Origin: Solidesulfovibrio aerotolerans
Lineage (GTDB): Bacteria > Desulfobacterota > Desulfovibrionia > Desulfovibrionales > Desulfovibrionaceae
Direction: 5' to 3'
Assembly (NCBI RefSeq): GCF_009856865.1
Contig: NZ_WVUD01000008.1
Coordinates: 1-64,000 of the forward strand
DNA length: 64,000 nucleotides
The notes beneath the pieces are model-generated. The model was not told where the DNA came from, made no database searches, and was given only the letters and a program-made list of their open reading frames with translations. Shown in pieces: positions 34,701 through 43,278 of the stretch. The position numbers were made by a program, and so were the translations under genes. Within the stretch, counting starts at the first letter, position 1. Every line of letters starts with the position of its first letter.

Positions 34701-36190
34701 AGACGGGCCTCGGCCAGGGAGGCCGAACCGCCGGAACCGGTCAGTGTGGCCTTTTCGACGGCCAGGGCACCGGTCGGGTCCAGGCTGCCCTTGGCGGCAA
34801 GGGTCAGGGCCTGGCCCAAAAGCGTGGTCCCGTCCGGGCCGGCCAGTCCGGTAAGCGTGCCCGAGGCGGCCAGGGTTGCGCCGGGGAAGGTGTCGGCCAG
34901 GGGACCGGTGGGCGTGGCAGTGGCGCTCAGATCGGCGGCGGTTAGCGAAAGCGGGCCGGCGTGAAAATCCGAGGCCGTGACCTGGGCGCTGAGGTTTGGC
35001 CGCGACAGGGTGCCGGCGGCCGTCACCGTGGCCTGCAGGCGGCCGCCCAGGCTGTCGTCCAGGCGGGCGGCGTCGGTCAGGTCCAGGCGGGCCGCAGCGG
35101 TCAGGGCGTCGCTGGCCGGGTCCAGGCTGGCGGTCAGGGACAGGCTGCCGGCTGCGGCCGTGATCTCGGCCCGGTCCAGGGTGAGGGCGTCGTGGGCGAT
35201 GCCGACGCGGCCGGCCAGGGCGCATTGGGGCTTTGGGCCGAGCAGGCTTTCGAGAAAGGCCGGCAGCAGCCCCGGCGGCGGGGCGGCGGTGGCGGTGACG
35301 GAAAAGGCGGCCATGGCGTCCTTGGCCAGGGGCACGGCCAGCCCCAGGTCGGCGGCCAGCAGTTCGCTTTGGCCCAGGCTGGCGGTCAGCCGGCCCTTCC
35401 AGGCGTCCAGGGGACCGTCGCCGGTCAGGGTGGCGGCCAGGGCCGGGGCTTGCGGCCCGGCCAGGGCGCTGGCGAGGAGTCCGCCCGGGGCGTCGTTTAG
35501 ATTGGCTTTGATGGCCAGCCGCCACTGGGCGTAATTGAGCGCCGCTCCCACGGTCAGGCTCAGGGGGGCGTCGCCGTCCAGGCGTTTGGCGGCCAGGGAC
35601 AGGGCCGCCGCCCCGTTGCCCGATTCGGCCAGCCGGCCGGAGAGGGCGAGCTGGGCGGCCTGCCCGGTGAGTTCCTTGTCGAGGATAAGCCGCTCCACGG
35701 CCAGCCGGTTGACCAGGATGGGCGGCAGGGAGGGAAAGCGCGGCGGCCACTGGAGGGTGGTCGGGGTGCGGTGGTCTTGGGGAATGTGCGGCGCGCGTGT
35801 CAGGCGCACCACCTTGGCGGCGAGTTCGTTAATAACCACCCGGCCGCGCAGCAAGGCTGCCGGCGACCAGGCAAAATCGGCTTCGCCGATGATCAGCCAG
35901 GGGCCCCGGTCGTCGGCCAGGGCAAAGCGGCCGACATGCAGGGAAAAGGGGAGCACCCCCGAAACTTCTTCGATGCGGGCGTGAAAGCCGGAGCCGGCGG
36001 CAATGGCCCGCTCGGCGATGTGGGCGGCGGTGCCAAGGCCCCACGGGGTGAGCACAAAGCCCCACAGGGCCAAGACCGCGACCAGCACGCCGGCCAGACC
36101 GCGCAGAAGGCCGTGTCCAAGGGACCGGGACGGAGAAGGAGCCGGAGCCGGCCTAGAAGGATTGTCCGATGCTGCAGTAGAATTGGGCAA
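31742..36190 (-). CDS. tamB: TamB-like translocation and assembly module protein
   Basis: Very long (about 1480 residues) envelope protein, anchored in the inner membrane by an N-terminal helix (LLRGLAGVLVAVLALWGFVL) and running across the periplasm. The body is an AsmA/TamB beta-taco: many short, Leu/Ala/Gly/Thr-rich beta repeats (LTGQAANLSGLGRFVGLPLA and similar) with few cysteines. The C-terminal DUF490 ends VNWKWDY. The immediate upstream gene is tamA, the normal arrangement. Start is uncertain: TTG at 36190 with AAGGA 11 nt upstream is the best candidate and makes a 38-nt overlap with tamA. Role: outer-membrane protein insertion or phospholipid transport. Confidence 0.88.
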   Translation of the reverse strand: MPNSTAASDNPSRPAPAPSPSRSLGHGLLRGLAGVLVAVLALWGFVLTPWGLGTAAHIAERAIAAGSGFHARIEEVSGVLPFSLHVGRFALADDRGPWLIIGEADFAWSPAALLRGRVVINELAAKVVRLTRAPHIPQDHRTPTTLQWPPRFPSLPPILVNRLAVERLILDKELTGQAAQLALSGRLAESGNGAAALSLAAKRLDGDAPLSLTVGAALNYAQWRLAIKANLNDAPGGLLASALAGPQAPALAATLTGDGPLDAWKGRLTASLGQSELLAADLGLAVPLAKDAMAAFSVTATAAPPPGLLPAFLESLLGPKPQCALAGRVGIAHDALTLDRAEITAAAGSLSLTASLDPASDALTAAARLDLTDAARLDDSLGGRLQATVTAAGTLSRPNLSAQVTASDFHAGPLSLTAADLSATATPTGPLADTFPGATLAASGTLTGLAGPDGTTLLGQALTLAAKGSLDPTGALAVEKATLTGSGGSASLAEARLDGEHLAGRLAVAVAELTGAASLAGLHLTGAATIAADIASDTTGSGKAKLLLDLSRLAAPSTNDTAATALAALLGPTPRLAADAAFSPAGLALSDLTLTGKGVTLAGSGRFEAKTDALTAKTSLKVADLSLLAPALGQPCAGSLEADVALSGPAAAPRLSAKALAERLHVADLALAEAALDLSMADTFARPSGRLLLTARREGETARLETAYALAGDRLRLNDAKLTAPEAAFAGEADIDTASGRVTGKLTGQAANLSGLGRFVGLPLAGSLKVSAAAGSKGANQSLTLDLSAANLRLPGLSAASLTATANLDDLTGRPRGKANLAGKGLDAAGASLASLTLAATGDGRTLAVATEAKGRIAGQRALEASARASLAPAEAGRERLTVQSLAGSLDGRKFSLTAPAALTFGHGATRLDGLALAFDKAKITASGSFSPGEAVGKASVERFPLPLLSLFGLAGMDGTGSLTATLSGTPAKPQIIAEANLAGLRLASDKGSGLPTVAVWTKAVCSATRLDVTAGVAGKSKADAITAKAGLPVRLSLAPFVFDLPQNGALTGQLRADADLADLATILARFNTRLVGRLTADLALGGTLAVPTASGAVALAASRLENADAGLVLTNLTLSAQAAGGVLTIAKASGQDGRGGSFELTGSVGFADPSQSPVDLSLRLTRLRLVGLDLATAAADGTVRVTGTLSHLLAAGTVSIGPAEINLPTSLPPDVTVIPVTYINDPAAPKKPAKSLPQPPAVARRLDLDLRLALGQTVFVRGLGLESRWTGQLDIKGTAAAPSILGKYTVAKGSLDLLGTSLEITKGELAFTGSSPPTPTFDIRAETTANNITAGIAITGDADNPSITLTSTPPLPRDEILSRLLFGQSAGSLSPIQAAQLAQAAASLYAGGTPTSILARTRRVLGLDQLTIVTGKSGLTGSVLKAGKEIFQGVTVGVEQGMGAQSGAVSVEVQVTPNITVDSRVGTDNKQGVGVNWKWDY

Positions 36191-38021
36191 TGTCGTCAAT
36201 GTCCTTGCGCCGGGCCAGCGGGGTGGCCACGTCCAGGCGCACCGGGCCGATGGGGGTGTAGATGCGCAGCCCCAGGCCGGCACCGAGCATGATGGGCTGG
36301 TCGTAAGGGGGCAGGGCACCAGTGAACGCCGTACCGCCGTCCAGGAAGGGAACCACCCCGATCAGTTCCGTGACGCGCCAGCGCAGTTCCGCGGAAAAGG
36401 TGAGCAGCGAGCCGCCGCCGATGGGGGTGTTGCCGCGCATGGGGCCGACACTTTGGTAGGAGTAGCCCCGGATGGAACCGGAACCGCCGGCGTAGTAGCG
36501 CAGATCCGGGGACACGTCGTTGCGCGAGGCCCCGATATTGGCCCCGCCGGAGACGCGGGTGGCCAGGACGATGCCGGGCTTTTCCACGAGTTTGAGATAA
36601 TGGGCCAGGGAAAATTCCGGGCGCAGGAAATCGGCCCCGCCGGCCAGGGTGCCCCAGTACGGGGCGGCCGAGGCGCTGGCGAGCAGGCCCTTTTGGGGGT
36701 CGAGTACGTCGTCGCGCCCGTCGTAGGAAGCCTCCAGCGGGGCGAAGATAAAGCCGTAGCGGGCGTCGTCTTCCCAGGGGCGCGACTGGTCTTCGGCAAT
36801 GCGCGAAGCACGATAGCCAAGGCCGGCGGCAGCGGAAAAGGACTCGGTGAACTGGCGGCGCAGGCTGGCCGTGACCGTGGCGTTTTGGCCTTTGTAGGCC
36901 TTCTTGTCTTCGTTAACGATTTTGGCCTTGGCCCGGAACAACTCTTTGGGTGTTATGCAATCGGGCTTGTCAAAGGCGGCTTCCCCGGACTGCTCGATGC
37001 CTGAGCCGCTGGCGGCTACGGACAGTTTTTCGCCGCCGCCGAAAAGGTTGCGGTTTTCCCAGCCGAGGTTGGCTCCGGGGCCTTCGTCGGTCTTGTAATC
37101 CACACCGCCTTTGATGGTGCGGTGCTTGCGTTCGACCAGTTCGACCAGGATGGGGGCCTGCCCTGTGGCCGGGTCCACCGGGCCGGTTTCCACCACCACG
37201 GCGTTAAAAAGCTCCAGGCTGGTCAGCTTCTTGCGAAAGCGCTCCACGGTGCGGGCATCGTAGGGCGCGCCGCGCTGCCAGGGGACAAGTCCGGCCAGAT
37301 AGCTTTCCTTGACCGTGGTCTGGCCTTTAAAGACCGCCGGTCCAAACAGCGCCTGGGGACCGGCGTCCACGGTCCAGACCACGGCCACGCTGTGGGTGGC
37401 GAAATCGGCCGTGACCTGCCGGTCGGCCACTTTGGCAAAGGGGTGGGCGTTGTCATGGAGCACTTCGGTGAGCTTGGCCTCGGCCTCGACAATGGCCTTG
37501 GCGGCAAAGGGGGCCGGCACGGTCAGACCGATCTGCTCCGGCGTCGGCAGGGCGGCCGGATCGCTGCCGCCGGCCGGGGTAAGTGTCACCCGGCGCAGTT
37601 CAAACTGCGGGCCGGTGTCGATGCGGTAGGTCAGAACGAGGGGCGTGGCCGCTGCCTCGACCGTGGCGGCGATGGTGGCGGCAAAGTGCCCCTGGGATTG
37701 GAACACCTTGGCAAAGGCGGTTTTGTCTTCCTCGGCCCGGCGCTCCAGCAGGAGCACCGAATCCGGCGGCGCGGTCAGCAGCGTCTCGGCCTTGGACACG
37801 CGTTTGAGCAGTTCAAGGGTGTCCGGGGCAAGCGCACCTTCGTAGCGCACCACATAGGCCAGTCCCACCGGGGCCTTGGCCGGCTCCACCCGCCCGGCGG
37901 CCAGGGCCGGGGCGGTCTGGGCCAGGGCCAGGGCCAGGGCCAGCGCCAGGGCCAGCGCCAGACCGGTTAAGGCGAAGAAAAAACGCTTGCGGTGCGTCCT
38001 GCGCAGGTGAGTCGTTACCAC
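36153..38021 (-). CDS. tamA: TamA-like Omp85-family outer membrane protein
   Basis: Outer-membrane barrel of 622 residues with a signal peptide and POTRA domains (two or three, residues ~60-300, for example PQFELRRVTLTPAGG), then a 16-strand-type barrel that ends in Phe (YCSIGQSF), as outer-membrane barrels do. The late motif GLGLRIYTPIGPVRLDV is characteristic of Omp85/TamA. The start chosen is the GTG at 38021; no in-frame ATG gives a signal peptide, and longer readings run into the upstream ATPase gene. Its signal-peptide core is seven Leu-Ala pairs encoded by a hexanucleotide repeat. Partner: TamB downstream. Confidence 0.88.
   Translation of the reverse strand: MVTTHLRRTHRKRFFFALTGLALALALALALALAQTAPALAAGRVEPAKAPVGLAYVVRYEGALAPDTLELLKRVSKAETLLTAPPDSVLLLERRAEEDKTAFAKVFQSQGHFAATIAATVEAAATPLVLTYRIDTGPQFELRRVTLTPAGGSDPAALPTPEQIGLTVPAPFAAKAIVEAEAKLTEVLHDNAHPFAKVADRQVTADFATHSVAVVWTVDAGPQALFGPAVFKGQTTVKESYLAGLVPWQRGAPYDARTVERFRKKLTSLELFNAVVVETGPVDPATGQAPILVELVERKHRTIKGGVDYKTDEGPGANLGWENRNLFGGGEKLSVAASGSGIEQSGEAAFDKPDCITPKELFRAKAKIVNEDKKAYKGQNATVTASLRRQFTESFSAAAGLGYRASRIAEDQSRPWEDDARYGFIFAPLEASYDGRDDVLDPQKGLLASASAAPYWGTLAGGADFLRPEFSLAHYLKLVEKPGIVLATRVSGGANIGASRNDVSPDLRYYAGGSGSIRGYSYQSVGPMRGNTPIGGGSLLTFSAELRWRVTELIGVVPFLDGGTAFTGALPPYDQPIMLGAGLGLRIYTPIGPVRLDVATPLARRKDIDDIAQFYCSIGQSF
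37921..37962. repeat. hexanucleotide tandem repeat inside the tamA signal peptide
   Basis: Seven consecutive GCCAGN units on the plus strand (N = G, G, G, C, G, C, A). On the coding strand this is (CTGGCC)-like and gives seven Leu-Ala pairs. The first three units are identical. Gain or loss of a unit would keep the reading frame. Confidence 0.95.
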
Positions 38022-38071
38022 GCTAGAAGCCGTAACACGAGGGCCGCCGGCCAAGCAACTGCGCGGCACGC

Positions 38072-40744
38072 CTACAGCCGTGATTCCAGCCGTTTTTGCA
38101 CCTCCACCACCCCAAAAGCGATAACCGCCGCCCCGAGGATGCGCAGCCAGGCCTGGGGCGTTATGGCCGCCGAGCCGAAAAGGCTCTGCATAAAAGGGAC
38201 ATAGGTAAAGACGCCCTGCAACACCACAGCCCCGGCCAAGCCCCACAAAATCCAGGGATTGCCGGCCAGCGGCAGGGCCAGAGCCGGGCGGGTCAGGGAG
38301 CGGCAGTTGAACAGATAGAGCGCCTCCACAGCCACAAACACGTTCACAGCCACGGTGCGGGCGGCGGCGACCGAAGCGCCGTGGGCCATTTCCCATGCGT
38401 AGAGGCCAAAGGCGGCGGCCAAGAGCAGCCCCCCCACCACCAGGATGCGGCGCAACAGGACGCCGTCCAGGATAGGCCGGCCGGGAGCGCGGGGGGGGCG
38501 CTGCATGACGCCCGGTTCGCGCGGCTCAAAGGCCAGCATAAGCCCAAGGCTGCCGGCGGTGGTCATGTTGATCCACAGAATCTGCACCGGCGAAATGGGC
38601 AGCTCCAGGCCAAAGAGCACGGCTGCCAAAATGACCAGCCCTTCGCCCAGGTTGGTGGGCAGGGTCCAGACGATGAACTTGGTGAGGTTGTCGAAAACGC
38701 CGCGTCCTTCCTCCACCGCCGCGGCGATGGTGGCGAAATTGTCGTCGGCCAGCACCATGTCGCCGGCCTCCTTGGCGGCCTCGGTGCCGCCCGCCCCCAT
38801 GGCCACGCCGATGTCGGCCTGCTTGAGCGCCGGGGCGTCGTTGACCCCGTCCCCGGTCATGGCGCACACATGCCCCAGGCTTTGCAGCGCCTTGACCAGC
38901 CGCAGCTTCTGTTCGGGCGAGACCCGGGCAAAGACGTGGCTGGCTGCGGCCCGGGCCGCCAGATCGGCTGGCGGCGTGGCCTCGATGTCGCGCCCGGTCA
39001 TGGTCAGGACAGGCTCGTCCCCGGCCAGTCCCACGGCCCGGCCGATGGCGGCGGCGGTGGCGGCGTGGTCGCCGGTGATCATTTTGACCATGATCCCGGC
39101 CCGGCGGCAGGCGGCCACGGCGGCTATGGCCTCGGGCCGGGGCGGATCGATCAGGCCGACCAGCCCCAGAAAGGCCAGGCCGCCGTCATGCTGGGCCGGG
39201 TCCAGGGTCTGGGTGCCGGCGGGCAGGAACTTTTGCGCCAGGGCCAGCACCCGCAGCCCTTGGCTGCCCAGGTCTTCGGCCGTCTGGCGGATGGCCGCGG
39301 CAGCCGCCTCGTTGAGGGGCGCGTCGGCCGCCGCTTCGCAGCGGGACAGGACCGCTTCCACCGAGCCTTTGAAAAAAAGCGGTCGCGGTCGGTGCGCGCC
39401 GTCGTCGTGGAGTGTGGCCATAAACATGTGCTCGGAGGCAAAGGGCGTTTCGGACAGACGCGGCAGCCGGGTGGCGAGGCCGGCGAGGTCCAACCCGGCG
39501 CTGCGGGCGGCGGTTAAAAGGGCCGCCTCGGTGGGATCGCCGGTAAAATCGTCGCCGTCTCCGGTCAGCCCGGCATCGTTGCACAGGGCGGCCACAGTCA
39601 GGGCCTGTTCCAAGGCCGGGCGGTCGGCGGCAGAGGCGTCTTGGGCCGGGGCCGGGGCAAATCCGGTGGGGTCGGCCAGCCAGACGCCGCCGGGCAGGAC
39701 CACTTCGGCCACGCGCATGCGGTTGCGGGTCAGGGTACCGGTTTTATCGGTGCAGATGACGGTGGTGGAGCCAAGCGTTTCGACAGCCGGCAGGCGGCGC
39801 ACCACGGCCCGCCGGGCGGCCATGCGCGAGACGCCGATGGCCAGGATGACGGTGACGGCGGCGGGCAGGCCCTCGGGAATGGCCCCCACGGCCAGGGCCA
39901 CCGCTGCCATGAACATTTCGCCGGCCGGCTGGCCCCGGCCCAGGCCCACGGCAAAGGTCAGGCCGGCCAGGATCAGGATGCCGCCCAGGACCAGACGGGA
40001 AAAGCGGGCGATGGCCCGGGTCAGCGGCGTGGCGAGTTCGTCGGCCGCAGCGGTCAGGGCCGCGATGTGGCCGATGGCGGCGGCGTCGCCGGTGGCGATA
40101 ACCACCCCCGTGCCCTGGCCGTAGGTGGCGACCGTGGCGGCAAAGGCCAGATTGGTGCGCTCAGGTGCCAGCGTGTCCCCGGGCAGGGGGGCGACCGTCT
40201 TGTCCACGGGCACGGATTCGCCGGTCAGGGCCGATTCGTCCAGGCGCAGGCTCTGGATGGCCAGCAGGCGCAGGTCCGCCGGCACTTTGTCGCCGGGGCG
40301 CAGCCGCACGACGTCGCCCGGCACCAGCCCCTCGGCGGGCAACACCAGCCAGACCCCGTCGCGTTGCACTGAGGCCTCGGTGATCATGGAGCGGGAGAGG
40401 GCCGACAGGGCGGCCAGGGCCTTGGCTTCCTGGAGATAGCCGGCCACGGCGTTGACCAGCACCACGCCGAGGATGACGGCGGCGTCCACGGTTTCGCCAA
40501 GCAGCGCCGCCCCGGCCCCGGCGGCCAGCAGGATGATAATGAGCGGCTGGTTAAACTGGCGTACCAGTCGCAAGAGCGGCCCGGCCTCGCGGCGCGACGC
40601 GATGGCGTTGGCCCCGTACCGGGCCAGACGCCGGGCGGCTTCGGCCTCGGACAGGCCTGTTGCGGCGTCGGTATGCAGCTTCTCCAGGACTTCCTGGTCG
40701 GTCAGGGCGTGCCAAACAGGTTCAAGCGATGGGGCGTCGGGCAT
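38072..40744 (-). CDS. P2A-type cation-transporting P-type ATPase (calcium/manganese-like)
   Basis: Inner-membrane ion pump of 890 residues. Order of features: N-terminal actuator region with TGESVPVDK, TM4 motif IPEGLPAAVTVILAIG, phosphorylation site ICTDKTGTLTRNRM, ATP-binding domain, hinge MITGDHAATA and MTGDGVNDAPALKQADIGVAMG, then a C-terminal helix bundle. PEGLP is the SERCA/PMR1 pattern, pointing to Ca2+ or Mn2+; Na+/K+ remains possible. The ATG at 40744 follows AAGGAC. It is 50 bp upstream of tamA on the same strand, perhaps co-transcribed. Confidence 0.92.
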   Translation of the reverse strand: MPDAPSLEPVWHALTDQEVLEKLHTDAATGLSEAEAARRLARYGANAIASRREAGPLLRLVRQFNQPLIIILLAAGAGAALLGETVDAAVILGVVLVNAVAGYLQEAKALAALSALSRSMITEASVQRDGVWLVLPAEGLVPGDVVRLRPGDKVPADLRLLAIQSLRLDESALTGESVPVDKTVAPLPGDTLAPERTNLAFAATVATYGQGTGVVIATGDAAAIGHIAALTAAADELATPLTRAIARFSRLVLGGILILAGLTFAVGLGRGQPAGEMFMAAVALAVGAIPEGLPAAVTVILAIGVSRMAARRAVVRRLPAVETLGSTTVICTDKTGTLTRNRMRVAEVVLPGGVWLADPTGFAPAPAQDASAADRPALEQALTVAALCNDAGLTGDGDDFTGDPTEAALLTAARSAGLDLAGLATRLPRLSETPFASEHMFMATLHDDGAHRPRPLFFKGSVEAVLSRCEAAADAPLNEAAAAAIRQTAEDLGSQGLRVLALAQKFLPAGTQTLDPAQHDGGLAFLGLVGLIDPPRPEAIAAVAACRRAGIMVKMITGDHAATAAAIGRAVGLAGDEPVLTMTGRDIEATPPADLAARAAASHVFARVSPEQKLRLVKALQSLGHVCAMTGDGVNDAPALKQADIGVAMGAGGTEAAKEAGDMVLADDNFATIAAAVEEGRGVFDNLTKFIVWTLPTNLGEGLVILAAVLFGLELPISPVQILWINMTTAGSLGLMLAFEPREPGVMQRPPRAPGRPILDGVLLRRILVVGGLLLAAAFGLYAWEMAHGASVAAARTVAVNVFVAVEALYLFNCRSLTRPALALPLAGNPWILWGLAGAVVLQGVFTYVPFMQSLFGSAAITPQAWLRILGAAVIAFGVVEVQKRLESRL

Positions 40745-40929
40745 AAACCGTCCTTCGTCTCGGGTGGGTTGGTCAGCCGGCGGGCCTGACTTCCTACCCT
40801 GTTTGCCAGGAATTGGCCCTGAATTCAACCGGACGGTCCGGCAAAACGCTGTTGACGGCTTGACCCTGTGGGAACCGATACTCTAAGATCGCAGTTTAGG
40901 CCGCTGGGGTAAAACCAAGGACAAGGTTG

Positions 40930-42018
40930 GTGAGCGTGGACAAGCCCAAACGTATTCTGGCGATAGACGATGAGCGCATCAATCTCCGGGTCATTGGCGG
41001 GCTGCTGCGCAATCTCGGCCACGAACCGATTCTGACGGAATCCTTTGCCGAGGCCCAACCCCTGCTTGATGCGAGTATCGACCTCGTGCTGCTCGATGTC
41101 ATGATGCCTGAAACCGACGGCTTCACCGTGGCCAAGTATATCCGGCAGATGCCGGGCATTTCCGACGTGCCCATCATCATGGTCACGGCTCTGACCAGCA
41201 AGCAGGATCGGCTCAAGGCCGTGGAAGCCGGGGCCAACGATTTTATTTCCAAGCCCATCGACCTCACCGAACTGCGGGTGCGCATGGGGTCGTTGCTCAA
41301 GATGAAGGAATCCCAGGACGAGGTGAAGCGCTACCAGGCCGAGCTGGAAGAGATGGTGGCGGTGCGCACTTCGGCGCTGAAAATGGCCCTGGACAACGTG
41401 CAGCATTCCCAGCGCGTGATATTGACGGCCCACCTGGAAACCATCCACCGGCTGGCCTCGGCAGCGGAATTCAAAGACGAGGAGACCGCCGACCACATCC
41501 AGCGCATGAGCCGCTACTGCGCCCTGCTCGCATCCCGGCTCGGCCTGCCCGAGGCCGAAGTGGATCTGATCCTGCAAGCCAGCCCCATGCACGACATCGG
41601 CAAGATCGGCATTCCCGACAATATCCTGCTCAAACCGGCCAAGCTCACGCCCGATGAGTGGGAGATCATGAAGCGCCACACCATCTACGGGGCGCGCATC
41701 CTGGGCGATTCCAATTTCGAGCTGCTGCGGGTGGGCGAGATCATCGCCATGTCCCACCACGAGAAATGGGACGGTTCCGGCTATCCCAAGGGCATTTGCG
41801 GGGAGGACATCCCGCTGTACGGGCGCATCTGCGCCGTGGCCGACGTGTTTGACGCACTCACCAGCCGGCGGCCCTACAAAGAGGCCTTTAGCAACGAGAA
41901 ATCCCTGGATATCATGCGGGCCGGTCGGGGAACACACTTCGATCCCCGCATCCTGGACGAATTTTTTAACGATTTCGACCGGGTCCAGGCCATCCAAAAG
42001 GAATTTCTCGATGGCTAG
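40930..42018 (+). CDS. response regulator with HD-GYP domain (cyclic-di-GMP phosphodiesterase)
   Basis: Cytoplasmic regulator of 362 residues: receiver (Asp in LVLLDVMMPETDG, about residue 55; conserved Lys in FISKPIDL), a connecting coiled coil (QDEVKRYQAELEEMVAVRTS), then an HD-GYP domain. The HD pair is in SPMHDIGKIGIP and the GYP in HHEKWDGSGYP, so it should hydrolyse cyclic-di-GMP. Start is ambiguous among TTG 40927, GTG 40930 and GTG 40936; AAGGA at 40917-40921 best fits 40930. It is 54 bp upstream of a receiver-kinase fusion on the same strand, with which it probably works. Confidence 0.9.
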   Translation: MSVDKPKRILAIDDERINLRVIGGLLRNLGHEPILTESFAEAQPLLDASIDLVLLDVMMPETDGFTVAKYIRQMPGISDVPIIMVTALTSKQDRLKAVEAGANDFISKPIDLTELRVRMGSLLKMKESQDEVKRYQAELEEMVAVRTSALKMALDNVQHSQRVILTAHLETIHRLASAAEFKDEETADHIQRMSRYCALLASRLGLPEAEVDLILQASPMHDIGKIGIPDNILLKPAKLTPDEWEIMKRHTIYGARILGDSNFELLRVGEIIAMSHHEKWDGSGYPKGICGEDIPLYGRICAVADVFDALTSRRPYKEAFSNEKSLDIMRAGRGTHFDPRILDEFFNDFDRVQAIQKEFLDG

Positions 42019-42072
42019 TGCGGCGTTGCCCAAACCCGACCTGGGGCAGGGCAAAGGCCCCGCAACCGGATC

Positions 42073-43239
42073 ATGATGCCGCCCATGCGACCCTCGGTCC
42101 TCATTGTCGATGACGTGCCGGCCAACATCCGGGTGCTGGCCGGGTGCCTGTCCGACGACTATGCCATCCACGTGGCCACGGGCGGGACCGAGGCCCTCAA
42201 ACTGGCGCGCGCGGTGTTGCCGGACCTCATTCTGCTCGACGTGGTCATGCCCGACCTCGACGGCTACGACGTCTCCCGCCAGCTCAAAGCCGATCCGGCC
42301 ACCGCCGATATCCCGCTTATTTTCGTCACCGCCCGGGACGCCTCCGAGGACGAAGCCCGGGGGCTTTCCCTTGGGGCGGTGGATTATATCACGAAACCGG
42401 TCAGTGGGGCCGTGGTGCGGGCGCGGGTGAAAAACCATCTGGAACTGCGGGCGGCCAGGGAGACCCTGGCCCGGCACAATGCGGCGCTTCTGGAAGCGGC
42501 CCAACTGCGCGAGGACGTGGACCGCATCATGCGCCACGATCTCAAAGGCCCGCTGACCGGCATCATCGGCCTGCCCCAGATCATCCTCGACGACGGCGGC
42601 CTGTCCGATTCCCAGGCCATGTTTTTGCGGCTCATCGAGGAAAACGGCTACAAGATGCTTTCCATGATCAACCTCTCCCTCGACCTGTTCAAGATCGAGC
42701 GGGGAACCTATTGCCTCTCCCCCGAGCCGGTGGATCTGCTGGCCATGCTGCGGCGGCTGTTTCTGGAATTTGCCGGTCTGGCCGGACCTCGGGCCTTGCG
42801 CTGCTGTCTGACGGTCCAGGGCCGGGAGCCGGACCTGGACACCATCGCCCTGGTGTCCGGGGAGCGGTTGCTGCTGTATACCATGTTGGCCAATTGCCTG
42901 CGAAACGCCCTGGAGGCCTCGCCTCAAGGCGGCCTGGTGGCGGTGGATGTGCACCCCGGCGACCCCACGGCCATTGCCGTGAGCAATGCGGGGGTGGTGC
43001 CCTGGGGCGTGCGGGAGCATTTTTTTGAGAAGTACGCCACCGAGGGCAAGATCGGCGGCACCGGGCTTGGGGCGTATTCCGCGCGGCTTATCGCCGAAAC
43101 CCACGGTGGTTGCGTGACCATGGAGACCAGCGATGAAACGGGTCAGACCCGGGTTGTGCTCAGCCTGCCCCGGGGCGACGTTTCCGGGGCCACGGGCACG
43201 CATCCGGGGCAGGTGGGACTTGTCCACAGCAGCATTTAG
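42073..43239 (+). CDS. receiver-histidine kinase fusion
   Basis: A 388-residue soluble kinase with the receiver first: Asp in LILLDVVMPDLDGYD (about residue 56), Lys in YITKPVSG. Then a HisKA helix with H-box IMRHDLKGPLTGI (His about residue 155) and an HATPase domain with N box LANCLRNALEAS and GTGLGAYSARLIAETHGG; the DxGxG box is replaced by SNAGVVPWGV. The receiver-first order resembles sensors that relay from another kinase. Two ATGs (42073, 42076) are possible. It is directly downstream of the HD-GYP regulator, suggesting a cyclic-di-GMP-linked pathway. Confidence 0.88.
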   Translation: MMPPMRPSVLIVDDVPANIRVLAGCLSDDYAIHVATGGTEALKLARAVLPDLILLDVVMPDLDGYDVSRQLKADPATADIPLIFVTARDASEDEARGLSLGAVDYITKPVSGAVVRARVKNHLELRAARETLARHNAALLEAAQLREDVDRIMRHDLKGPLTGIIGLPQIILDDGGLSDSQAMFLRLIEENGYKMLSMINLSLDLFKIERGTYCLSPEPVDLLAMLRRLFLEFAGLAGPRALRCCLTVQGREPDLDTIALVSGERLLLYTMLANCLRNALEASPQGGLVAVDVHPGDPTAIAVSNAGVVPWGVREHFFEKYATEGKIGGTGLGAYSARLIAETHGGCVTMETSDETGQTRVVLSLPRGDVSGATGTHPGQVGLVHSSI

Positions 43240-43278
43240 GTTTCCCGGCCCGGCGCGGGCCCGGCAAGGCAGCACCGG

